Origin: Streptomyces cellostaticus
Lineage (GTDB): Bacteria > Actinomycetota > Actinomycetes > Streptomycetales > Streptomycetaceae
Length of the DNA: 64,000 bases
Reading direction: 5' to 3'
NCBI RefSeq assembly: GCF_023630175.1
Contig: NZ_JALLIN010000026.1
Location: 42,608-106,607 of the forward strand
Shown: one piece after another, positions 43,351 to 51,530 of the stretch
How positions within the stretch are numbered: position 1 is the first letter of the stretch
Layout: each line of letters opens with the position of its first letter
The notes under the pieces: model-generated
What the model saw: the letters and a program-made list of their open reading frames with translations, nothing else
What the model was told of the DNA's origin: nothing
The model's database searches: none
Program-made: the position numbers and the translations under genes

Positions 43351-45397
43351 ATGAATCGACTGGCTCACTCCCAGTCTCCGTATCTCCTCCAGCACGCCAG
43401 CAATCCGGTGGATTGGTGGCCATGGGGAGAGGAGGCGATGCAAGAGGCCAAGAGGCGCGACGTTCCCATCCTTCTTTCGGTGGGTTACTCGTCGTGCCAC
43501 TTAGCCGGCTGATCACTGGTGCCACGTCATGGCCGGTGAATCGTTCGAGGACCAGGCCACGGCCGACTACCTCAACGAGCACTACGTCAGCATCAAGGTC
43601 GACCGCGAGGAACGCCCCGACGTCGACGCCGTGTACATGGAGGCGGTCCAGGCGGCCACCGGTCAGGGCGGCTGGCCCATGACCGTGTTCCTCACCCCGG
43701 ACGCCGAACCCTTCTACTTCGGCACCTACTTCCCGCCCGAGCCCCGGCACGGCATGCCCTCCTTCCGGCAGGTGCTGGAGGGCGTCCGGCAGGCCTGGGC
43801 CGACCGGCGGGGCGAGGTCGGCGAGGTCGCGCGGAAGATCGTGCGGGACCTGTCCCAGCGGGAGCTGGGCGACCAGGGCACCGAGCCGCCCGGAGAGCAG
43901 GAGCCGGCCCAGGCGCTGCTCGCGCTCACCCGGGAGTACGACGTCCAGCGCGGCGGATTCGGCGGGGCGCCCAAGTTCCCGCCGTCGATGGTGCTGGAGT
44001 TCCTGCTGCGGCACCACGCCCGCACCGGTGCCGAGGGCGCCCTGCAGATGGCGTCCGACACCTGTGAGCGGATGGCCCGGGGAGGCATCTACGACCAGCT
44101 CGGCGGCGGCTTCGCCCGCTACTCCGTCGACCGCGACTGGGTGGTGCCCCACTTCGAGAAGATGCTGTACGACAACGCCCTGCTGTGCCGGGTGTACGCC
44201 CATCTGTGGCGGGCGACCGGATCCGAGTTGGCCCGGCGGGTCGCCCTGGAGACGGCCGACTTCATGGTCCGCGAACTGCGCACGGAGCAGGGCGGGTTCG
44301 CCTCGGCCCTCGACGCGGACAGCGACGACGGCACCGGGCGCCATGCCGAGGGCGCCTACTACGTCTGGACGCCGCAGGAGCTGCGCGAGGTCCTCGGCGG
44401 CGAGGCCGAACGTGCCGCCAGGTACTTCGGGGTGACGGAGGAGGGCACCTTCGAGCACGGCCGGTCGGTGCTGCAACTGCCGCAGACCGAGGGCGTCTTC
44501 GACGCCGAGCAGGTGGCGTCGGTCAAGGAGCGGCTGCTGGCGCACCGCGCGCTGCGGCCCGCCCCCGGCCGGGACGACAAGGTCGTCGCCGCCTGGAACG
44601 GGCTGGCGATCGCCGCGCTCGCCGAGACCGGCGCCTACTTCGACCGGCCCGACCTCGTCCGGGCCGCCGTCGCGGCGGCCGATCTCCTGGTCCGGGTGCA
44701 CCTGGACGAGCACGCCCGTCTCGCCCGGACCAGCCGGGACGGCCTGGTGGGGCCCAACGCCGGGGTGCTGGAGGACTACGCGGACGTCGCCGAGGGCTTC
44801 CTCGCGCTCGCGTCCGTGACCGGGGAGGGGGTGTGGCTGGACTTCGCCGGGCTGCTCGTCGACCAGGTGCCGGCCCGCTTCGCCGACCCCGCCGGCGGCG
44901 CCCTGTACGACACCGCCGCCGACGCCGAGCAGCTCATCCGCCGGCCGCAGGACCCCACCGACAACGCCACCCCCTCCGGGTGGAGTGCCGCGGCGGGCGC
45001 CCTGCTGGGCTACGCCGCCCACACGGGCTCCGAGCCGCACCGCGCCGCCGCGGAGCGGGCGCTGGGCGTCGTGAAGGCGCTGGGCCCGCGGGTGCCGCGG
45101 TTCGTCGGCTGGGGGCTGGCCGTGGCCGAGGCCCTGCTCGACGGCCCGCGGGAAGTGGCGGTGGTCGGCCCCTCCCTGACCGACGAGGCGACAACGGCCC
45201 TGCACCGCAAGGCACTTCTCGGCACCGCGCCGGGCGCGGTGGTCGCGGCCGGGACACCCGGCGGCGAGGAGTTCCCACTGCTCGCCGACCGCCCGCTCGT
45301 GGACGGCCGGCCGGCGGCCTACGTCTGCCGGAACTTCGCCTGCGACGCCCCGACGACGGATCCGGAGCGGCTGGGCCGGGCGCTGAACACCACCTGA
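43351..45397 (+). pseudogene. DUF255/YyaL thioredoxin-domain protein, disrupted by a 16-bp insertion
   Basis: The N-terminus starts at ATG 43351 with NRLAHSQSPYLLQHASNPVD and reaches GYSSCH at 43500, exactly where the family has the conserved CHWCHVM motif. There 16 extra bases (43501-43516, TTAGCCGGCTGATCAC) bring an in-frame TGA, and the correct frame resumes at 43517 with TGGTGCCACGTC (WCHV) and runs to the stop at 45397. Removal of the 16 bases gives 676 aa, the usual family length. Later landmarks are ESFED, KVDREERPDVDAVYM and GQGGWPMTVFLTPD, then a glycosyl-hydrolase-like (α/α)6 domain. ATG 43529 could start a truncated protein without the thioredoxin-like CxxC. A sequencing error cannot be excluded. 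Confidence 0.85.
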
Positions 45398-45410
45398 GCG
45401 GCGGGCGGTG

Positions 45411-46142
45411 TCAGCCCTGTCCGCTGAACTCCGCCAGGGCGCGCTCCACGATGGCCTCGAGCCGGTCGTGGTGCGCGCCCTTCCAGTAGGCGCGGCCGCA
45501 GTCGCCGCACCGGGCGAAGACGTCGTAGGTGTGCCGGGTGCCGTGTTCGAGCTGTCCGGCGACCTCCTCCTTGGTGACCTCCGCCAGCAGGCCGTTGCAG
45601 GCGGTGCAGCGGGTCCAGGGGCGCAGCTCGGGGGCGAAGCGCTCGAGGACGTCGCGGAGCTGGTCCTCGGGGCGGGTGCTGTAGACGTACGCTCCGGCCC
45701 ACAGCTCGCGGCGGCGCAGCAGGCCGCGGTCCCGGCTGAGCATGACCCGCTTCTCCGCGGCCGAGCGCGCGGCGAGCGCCGGGTCGCCGATGTCGATCGA
45801 CTCGTACGCCGTGTCCACGCCGAGCAGGCGCAGCCGGCGGGCGAGGGTGCCGAGGTGGACGTCGAGCAGGAAGCGGAGCGGTGCGCCGGGGACCCGCTGG
45901 GGACGGACGACGGAGCGGACCTCCACCGAGTCGCCCGCGCCGGGGACGTAGGAGGCCGGCACCTCGCGGCCGTCGACCCGCAGGGCTCCGACCTCGGTCA
46001 GCGGGACGCCCGCCGACTCGACGACGTGGCCGAGGGTCGAGACGCCGTCGGTGACCAGGGCGGTGGCTCCCCGGCGCCGTCGGCTCGGGACGAACAGGGC
46101 CAGACCGGGGGCGAACTCGACGTGGATCTCGGGACCGTTCAC
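45411..46142 (-). CDS. Mut7-C RNase domain protein with ubiquitin-like N-terminus
   Basis: 243 aa. Residues ~1-80 look like a MoaD/ThiS-type β-grasp domain (VPLTEVGALRVDGREV). Residues ~85-240 are a Mut7-C/PIN-like domain: RFLLDVHLGTLARRLRLLG, MLSRDRGLLRR and a zinc ribbon with Cys pairs in CTACNG and CGDCGRAYWKG. Family members are predicted RNases. GTG 46142 is the start, without a clear ribosome site. It is convergent with the DUF255 pseudogene, 13 bp apart. Confidence 0.82.
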   Translation of the reverse strand: MNGPEIHVEFAPGLALFVPSRRRRGATALVTDGVSTLGHVVESAGVPLTEVGALRVDGREVPASYVPGAGDSVEVRSVVRPQRVPGAPLRFLLDVHLGTLARRLRLLGVDTAYESIDIGDPALAARSAAEKRVMLSRDRGLLRRRELWAGAYVYSTRPEDQLRDVLERFAPELRPWTRCTACNGLLAEVTKEEVAGQLEHGTRHTYDVFARCGDCGRAYWKGAHHDRLEAIVERALAEFSGQG

Positions 46143-46176
46143 CCGGCCAGGATGACACGCCGCGGGGCGCCGGGGC

Positions 46177-46809
46177 TCAGGGATTTCCGGTGGGCAGACC
46201 GTGCTCCAGGACGTCCAGGGCCCGATGCACGAGGTCGCGCAGATCGCCCTCGAAGTCGTTCTCCGCCCAGGCCATGTAGACCTCCATCATGCCGCCGACC
46301 AGGGACATGGCGTAGACGCGCACCTCCAGGGCGTCCGGGTCGAGGCCGGCCCGCTCGGCGAGGGCGCCGCGCAGCAGCCGCCCGGTCTCCGACATGCTCT
46401 CCACCATCCGGGAGCGGACGGCGGGGACCTGGACGCCGAGGTGCGCCCGCATCCGCAGCACCTCGGGGTTCTCCCGCGCCATCGCGTCGATGGACTTGTC
46501 CATCACGTACCGCAGCGAGTCCATCCACGGCTCACCGGCCGGCCGGGACCGCAACTCCCGCACCATCAGCGGGTCGTACTCGTCGGTGAGGACGATGTCC
46601 TCCTTGGTGGGGAAGTACCGGAAGACCGTCGACGGCGACACCTCGGCCCGCTCGGCGATCTGCTCGATCGTCGTGGCGTCGTACCCCTGCTCCCCGACCA
46701 GCGCGTACGTCGCGGAGCGGATCGCCTCGCGGGTCTTGATCTTCTTGCGTTCCCGCAGGCCCGGCCGGGGGCGGTCGGCGGGGGAGAGGGGAGAGGGTGC
46801 TGCCGTCAT
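46177..46809 (-). CDS. TetR-family regulator
   Basis: 210 aa. The N-terminal DNA-binding domain is REAIRSATYALVGEQGYDATT then IEQIAERAEVSPSTVFRYF (residues ~25-70). The C-terminal ligand domain is variable (VLRMRAHLGVQVPAVRSRM). It follows the MFS gene on the same strand and probably represses it; an inverted repeat overlaps the MFS promoter. ATG 46809 is chosen; ATG 46827 would overlap the MFS stop codon and is also possible. Confidence 0.9.
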   Translation of the reverse strand: MTAAPSPLSPADRPRPGLRERKKIKTREAIRSATYALVGEQGYDATTIEQIAERAEVSPSTVFRYFPTKEDIVLTDEYDPLMVRELRSRPAGEPWMDSLRYVMDKSIDAMARENPEVLRMRAHLGVQVPAVRSRMVESMSETGRLLRGALAERAGLDPDALEVRVYAMSLVGGMMEVYMAWAENDFEGDLRDLVHRALDVLEHGLPTGNP

Positions 46810-46813
46810 GCGG

Positions 46814-48382
46814 TCATTGTCCGGCATCCGGCCCGGGGGTGACCATCTCGGGACCGGTGCGCGAGACCCCGCGCGCGGAGGGCTCGCCACCGGGCAGGAG
46901 TGCCGCGGCCGGCAGCGCGGAGACCAGGGCGGCGATCGCGCAGACCAGCAGGACCAGGCCCATGCCGTGCACATAGGCGCTGTCCGCGGAGGCCGCGAGC
47001 CCGTCCGAGCCGGTCCGCGCGGCGACCAGGTGCGCGGCGACCACGGAGTCACCGGCGGTGCCGGCGGCCCCCGCGGGCAGGCCGGTGACGTCCAGCCGGT
47101 CGCGGAAGACGCCGGACAGCAGGCTGCCGAGCAGGGCGATCCCGATCGCGGAGCCGACCTGGCGCATCGTCAGCAGCAGCCCGGAGCCGCTGCCGGCGCG
47201 GTCGCGGGGCAGGGTGGCGAGCGCCCCTGTCATCGACGGCACGAGCGCGAAACCCGAACCGAGCCCCGCGACGGAGAGCCACAGCGCGGTGAAGCCGTAG
47301 CCGGACCCGGTCGTGGTGCGGGTGCCGAGGAGACCGGCGAAGGCGAGGACCACCAGGCCGGCGGCGACCGTGGCGCGGGCCCCGAAGCGGGTGGTGACCG
47401 GCGGGGCGAGCTTCGCGGCGACGGCCAGACCGAGCACCAGCGGCAGCAGCCGGACGCCGGTGCCCAGGGTGTCGTTGCCGAGGACGGCCTGGAGGTAGGG
47501 CGGCAGCACGAACAGCAGGCCGGACAGGACGAACATCACCAGGGTGGCCGCGATCGTGTTGAGCAGGAAGCCGCGGCGGGCCAGCAGTGCCATGTCGAGC
47601 AGGGGGCGCTCCATCCGCCGCTCGCGCAGGACGAGCCCGGTGAGCAGGACGGCGGAGCCGGTGAGCGTCCCCAGGACCAGCGGATCGGCCCAGCCCCGCT
47701 CGGGCGCCTCGATGATCGCGTAGATCAGGGCGCCGAGACCCGCCGCGGTGAACGCGGTGGAGCGGACGTCGACCCGGGGGGAGGCGGGGTCGACGGTCTC
47801 GGGGAGCAGCAGGGCGCAGGCGGCGATGCCGACCGCGACCATGGGCACGTTGATCAGGAAGACCGAGCCCCACCAGAAGTGGTCCAGCAGCCAGCCGCCG
47901 ATGATCGGACCCAGCGGCAGACCGAGCGCGGAGCCGGTGGAGACCAGGGCGATCGCCCGGCCCTGCTCGTCGGGTGCGAAGAGCGACGGCAGCACCGACA
48001 GCGCCAGCGGGGTGATCAGCGCGGCGCCGACGCCCATGACGGTACGGGCGGCGATCACCTGGTTCACGTCCCCGGCCAGGGCGCCCGCCAGCGAACCGGC
48101 CAGGAAGATCCCGAGGCCGGTGATCAGCATCCGCCGCCGTCCGAAGCGGTCGCCGAGCAGTCCGGCGGGCAGCATCAGCGCCGCGAAGACGACGACGTAC
48201 GCGTCCGCCGTCCACTGCTGCTGACCGGTGGTGGCGCCGAGCCGGTCGGCCATGGTCGGCAGCGCCACGTTGAGGATCGTCATGTCGAAGCCGAGCGTCA
48301 GCATGCTCGCGACCAGGGCCCCGAGGGCCCACCAGCGGCGGGGGTCGCGCCGCGTCTCTCCCCTGTCGATGACAGTAGCCAT
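46814..48382 (-). CDS. MFS drug efflux transporter, DHA2 (14-helix) family
   Basis: 522 aa with 14 predicted membrane helices. Landmarks are FDMTILNVALPTMADRLG, DRFGRRRML (motif A) and the motif C-like ALGLPLGPIIGGWLLD. Such carriers expel cationic or hydrophobic drugs with protons. ATG 48382 lies 6 nt after a -10 TACTGT and lacks a ribosome site. The downstream TetR gene and the operator make this a self-contained efflux module. Confidence 0.93.
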   Translation of the reverse strand: MATVIDRGETRRDPRRWWALGALVASMLTLGFDMTILNVALPTMADRLGATTGQQQWTADAYVVVFAALMLPAGLLGDRFGRRRMLITGLGIFLAGSLAGALAGDVNQVIAARTVMGVGAALITPLALSVLPSLFAPDEQGRAIALVSTGSALGLPLGPIIGGWLLDHFWWGSVFLINVPMVAVGIAACALLLPETVDPASPRVDVRSTAFTAAGLGALIYAIIEAPERGWADPLVLGTLTGSAVLLTGLVLRERRMERPLLDMALLARRGFLLNTIAATLVMFVLSGLLFVLPPYLQAVLGNDTLGTGVRLLPLVLGLAVAAKLAPPVTTRFGARATVAAGLVVLAFAGLLGTRTTTGSGYGFTALWLSVAGLGSGFALVPSMTGALATLPRDRAGSGSGLLLTMRQVGSAIGIALLGSLLSGVFRDRLDVTGLPAGAAGTAGDSVVAAHLVAARTGSDGLAASADSAYVHGMGLVLLVCAIAALVSALPAAALLPGGEPSARGVSRTGPEMVTPGPDAGQ

Positions 48383-48385
48383 GAA

Positions 48386-48420
48386 ATGACAGTAACTATC
48401 AAAACAAGCTTGCTGTCAAT
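48386..48420 (-). promoter_or_regulatory. MFS promoter with overlapping operator
   Basis: On the minus strand: -35 TTGACA (48414-48419), 19-nt spacer, -10 TACTGT (48389-48394), ATG 6 nt later. ATTGACAG and CTGTCAT form an inverted repeat around the promoter, and TACTGTCAT is repeated inside the first codons. This is the likely TetR binding site. Confidence 0.55.
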
Positions 48421-48449
48421 CGGGAGGTGCTTTCGGGCGCACGAAGAAC

Positions 48450-48472
48450 GGCCACGGCTGCGAGCCGTGGCC
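48450..48472 (-). terminator. Hairpin downstream of the hemolysin III-type gene
   Basis: GGCCACGGCT (48450-48459) and AGCCGTGGCC (48463-48472) around GCG, 20 bp past the stop codon. Confidence 0.65.
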
Positions 48473-48491
48473 GTGGAGTGCGCGGGGGCGC

Positions 48492-49214
48492 TCAGGCGTG
48501 CTGGTACGCCACCAGCGAGATGCCGACGTAGTGGACGACGAAGGCGGCGAGGGTGAAGGAGTGGAAGACCTCGTGGAAGCCGAACCAGCGGGGTGAGGGG
48601 TTCGGCCGCTTGATGCCGTAGATCACGCCCCCGGCGCTGTACAGCAGGCCGCCGACGATGACCAGAACCAGGACGGCGATACCGCCGCTGCGCATGAAGT
48701 CGGGCAGGAAGAAGACCGCCGCCCAGCCCATCGCGATGTAGCACGGCGTGTACAGCCAGCGCGGGGCGCCGACCCAGAAGACGCGGAAGACGATGCCCGC
48801 GGCGGCCGCGGCCCAGATGCCCCACAGCAGCCACTGGCCCTTGGCGCCCGGCAGGAGCAGCATGGTCAGCGGTGTGTAGGTGCCGGCGATGATCAGGAAG
48901 ATGTTGGCGTGGTCCAGGCGGCGCAGGACGCCGTCCATCCGCGGGCTCCAGTCGCCCCGGTGGTAGAGCGCGCTGACGCCGAAGAGCAGGCATGCCGTCA
49001 GGACGTAGATGCCGCACGCGATCCGGCCTCTGCTGGAGTCGGCGAGGGCGGTGAGCACGAGGCCCGCGACGAGCACGGCCGGGAACATGCCGAGGTGCAG
49101 CCAGCCGCGCAGTCGCGGCTTGATCGGGTGCGGCAGTGAGAGCGCCACGGGACCGCGGCCGGCGGCCGGCGTGTCCTGGGGCGCGTCGGGGACGGGCGCA
49201 GTCATGCCGGGCAT
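48492..49214 (-). CDS. Hemolysin III / PAQR-family membrane protein
   Basis: 240 aa with seven predicted helices. Family motifs are SALYHRGDWSP, RRLDHANIFLIIAGTYTPL and the C-terminal FHEVFHSFTLAAFVVHY, which provide the Ser/His/Asp/His metal site of the PAQR/TrhA fold. Bacterial members influence membrane fluidity; the haemolysin name is historical. ATG 49214 is used; ATG 49205 is possible. Confidence 0.9.
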   Translation of the reverse strand: MPGMTAPVPDAPQDTPAAGRGPVALSLPHPIKPRLRGWLHLGMFPAVLVAGLVLTALADSSRGRIACGIYVLTACLLFGVSALYHRGDWSPRMDGVLRRLDHANIFLIIAGTYTPLTMLLLPGAKGQWLLWGIWAAAAAGIVFRVFWVGAPRWLYTPCYIAMGWAAVFFLPDFMRSGGIAVLVLVIVGGLLYSAGGVIYGIKRPNPSPRWFGFHEVFHSFTLAAFVVHYVGISLVAYQHA

Positions 49215-49371
49215 GGTACCTACGGCTCCGTAAGTCGTGTGTCAGGGCGCCCCCATGAGAGCCCCAACGCAAAAAGTCCTTCTGTCGAACTTCATGTGTA
49301 CGCAAAGAACCGCGGTAACCGTGGTGTTCCTCACGTCGCTCACCTGTGATGCCCTCTGGACAGATGGGCAC

Positions 49372-49377
49372 TAGAAT
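49372..49377 (+). promoter_or_regulatory. Candidate -10 box of pckA
   Basis: TAGAAT, giving a leader of about 100 nt before GTG 49485. No good -35 is seen. The 270-bp gap 49215-49484 holds no gene. Confidence 0.35.
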
Positions 49378-49484
49378 CGGATGATCAAATGAGTGCGGTC
49401 GGCACCGGATGAGCGGCTACGAAGCGTCCGGGTCGAGGCCCCCACGGGGCGACAAGACAAAAAATCCCTCATTTAGGAGCAATC

Positions 49485-51317
49485 GTGGCGCGCGACATCG
49501 CGGCTCCCACCGGCGTCCCCACCCATCACCAGGAACTGATCTCGTGGGTCAACGAGATCGTCGAACTGACGCAGCCGGACAGCGTGGTCTGGTGTGACGG
49601 ATCCGAGGCCGAGTACGAGCGCCTGTGCGAGGAGCTCGTCCAGAAGGGCACCTTCCGCAAGCTCGACCCGATCAAGCGCCCGAACTCCTACTACGCGGCC
49701 TCCGACCCCACCGACGTCGCGCGCGTCGAGGACCGGACCTTCATCTGCTCCGCCAAGGAGGAGGACGCCGGCCCGACCAACCACTGGAAGGCTCCGGCCG
49801 AGATGCGGGAGATCTTCCAGGGCTCCGGCGGCGAGGGCGGTGTCTTCCGCGGCTCGATGAGGGGCCGGACGATGTACGTCGTCCCGTTCTGCATGGGCCC
49901 GCTGGGCTCCCCGCTGTCCGCGATCGGCGTCGAGATCACCGACTCCGCCTACGTCGCGGCCTCCATGCGCACCATGACCCGCATGGGGCAGCCGGTCCTG
50001 GACGAGCTCGGCGACAGCGGCTTCTTCGTCAAGGCCGTGCACACCGTCGGCGCCCCGCTGGAGCCGGGCCAGGAGGACGTCCCCTGGCCGTGCAACTCCA
50101 CCAAGTACATCTCCCACTTCCCCGAGGACCGCGAGATCTGGTCCTACGGCTCCGGCTACGGCGGCAACGCCCTGCTCGGCAAGAAGTGCTACGCGCTGCG
50201 CATCGCCTCCGTCATGGCCCGGGACGAGGGCTGGCTGGCCGAGCACATGCTGATCCTCAAGCTCACCCCGCCGCAGGGCGAGTCCAAGTACGTCGCCGCC
50301 GCCTTCCCGAGCGCCTGCGGCAAGACCAACCTCGCCATGCTGGAGCCGACGGTCTCCGGCTGGACCGTGGAGACCATCGGCGACGACATCGCCTGGATGC
50401 GCTTCGGTGAGGACGGCCGGCTGTACGCCATCAACCCCGAGGCCGGCTTCTTCGGCGTCGCCCCCGGCACCGGTGAGCACACCAACGCCAACGCGATGAA
50501 GACGCTGTGGGGCAACTCGGTCTTCACCAACGTGGCGCTGACGGACGACAACGACGTGTGGTGGGAGGGGATGACGGAGGAGACCCCGGCCCACCTCACC
50601 GACTGGAAGGGCAACTCCTGGACCCCCGAGTCCGGTACGCCCGCCGCCCACCCCAACGCCCGCTTCACCACCCCGGCCGCGCAGTGCCCGATCATCGCGC
50701 CGGAGTGGGAGGACCCCAAGGGCGTGCCGATCTCGGCGATCCTCTTCGGTGGCCGCCGGGCCAGCGCGGTGCCGCTGGTCACGGAGTCCTTCGACTGGAA
50801 CCACGGGGTCTTCCTGGGCGCGAACGTGGCCTCCGAGAAGACCGCCGCCGCCGAGGGCAAGGTCGGCGAGCTGCGCCGCGACCCGTTCGCCATGCTGCCG
50901 TTCTGCGGCTACAACATGGGCGACTACATGGGGCACTGGGTCGACGTGGCCAAGGACAAGGACCAGGCCAAGCTGCCGAAGATCTACTACGTCAACTGGT
51001 TCCGCAAGAACGACGAGGGCAAGTTCGTCTGGCCGGGCTTCGGCGAGAACAGCCGCGTCCTGAAGTGGATCGTGGGCCGGCTGGACGGCACGGCCGAGGG
51101 TGTCGAGACCCCGATCGGCATCCTGCCGACCAAGGCGGCGCTGGACACCAAGGGCCTCGAACTGTCCGACACCGACCTGGACTTCCTGCTCACGGTCGAC
51201 AAGGAGGTCTGGCGCGAGGAGGCCTCCCTGGTCCCCGAGCACCTCAACACCTTCGGCGACCACACCCCGAAGGAACTGTGGGACCAGTACCGGGCGCTGG
51301 TGCAGCGCCTGGGCTGA
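49485..51317 (+). CDS. pckA: Phosphoenolpyruvate carboxykinase (GTP)
   Basis: 610 aa, the size of GTP-type PEPCK. The P-loop (kinase-1a) is AAFPSACGKTNLAM, kinase-2 is TIGDDIAWM, and the GTP-class FGGRRASAVPLV and MLPFCGYNMGDY are present; the hyper-reactive Cys lies in PSACGKTN. It converts oxaloacetate to PEP in gluconeogenesis. GTG 49485 follows TAGGAGC. A strong terminator follows the stop codon. Confidence 0.97.
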   Translation: MARDIAAPTGVPTHHQELISWVNEIVELTQPDSVVWCDGSEAEYERLCEELVQKGTFRKLDPIKRPNSYYAASDPTDVARVEDRTFICSAKEEDAGPTNHWKAPAEMREIFQGSGGEGGVFRGSMRGRTMYVVPFCMGPLGSPLSAIGVEITDSAYVAASMRTMTRMGQPVLDELGDSGFFVKAVHTVGAPLEPGQEDVPWPCNSTKYISHFPEDREIWSYGSGYGGNALLGKKCYALRIASVMARDEGWLAEHMLILKLTPPQGESKYVAAAFPSACGKTNLAMLEPTVSGWTVETIGDDIAWMRFGEDGRLYAINPEAGFFGVAPGTGEHTNANAMKTLWGNSVFTNVALTDDNDVWWEGMTEETPAHLTDWKGNSWTPESGTPAAHPNARFTTPAAQCPIIAPEWEDPKGVPISAILFGGRRASAVPLVTESFDWNHGVFLGANVASEKTAAAEGKVGELRRDPFAMLPFCGYNMGDYMGHWVDVAKDKDQAKLPKIYYVNWFRKNDEGKFVWPGFGENSRVLKWIVGRLDGTAEGVETPIGILPTKAALDTKGLELSDTDLDFLLTVDKEVWREEASLVPEHLNTFGDHTPKELWDQYRALVQRLG

Positions 51318-51396
51318 GGCCGGCACCCCATGACTCCACGGCCGGTCCGGATGCCCTGACCAGCGATCGTCACGGCCGGCCGTGGTGACAACCCCG

Positions 51397-51428
51397 GCGG
51401 GGACTCGCACAAAGGTGCGGGTCCCCGC
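51397..51428 (+). terminator. pckA terminator
   Basis: GCGGGGACTCGCAC (51397-51410) and GTGCGGGTCCCCGC (51415-51428) form a 14-bp stem with one G-U pair around AAAG. Confidence 0.7.
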
Positions 51429-51530
51429 TGCGTGCCCCCTTGCTACTGGATCTTCACACCGGTTGGATGACGTCCACAGGCGCCCCATCGGCACCGGTGG
51501 AGCGCCCAACCAAGCCTGTGGGGGGCACAG

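Noticed and set aside
42739..43500. Upstream extension of the Sir2-NTPase reading frame to 43500
   Set aside because: The added ~250 residues are Pro/Arg-rich with no domain, cross the DUF255 gene antisense, and ATG 42738 has a good GGAGG ribosome site.
43268..45205. 645-aa minus-strand frame
   Set aside because: Shadow of the DUF255 gene; low-complexity composition.
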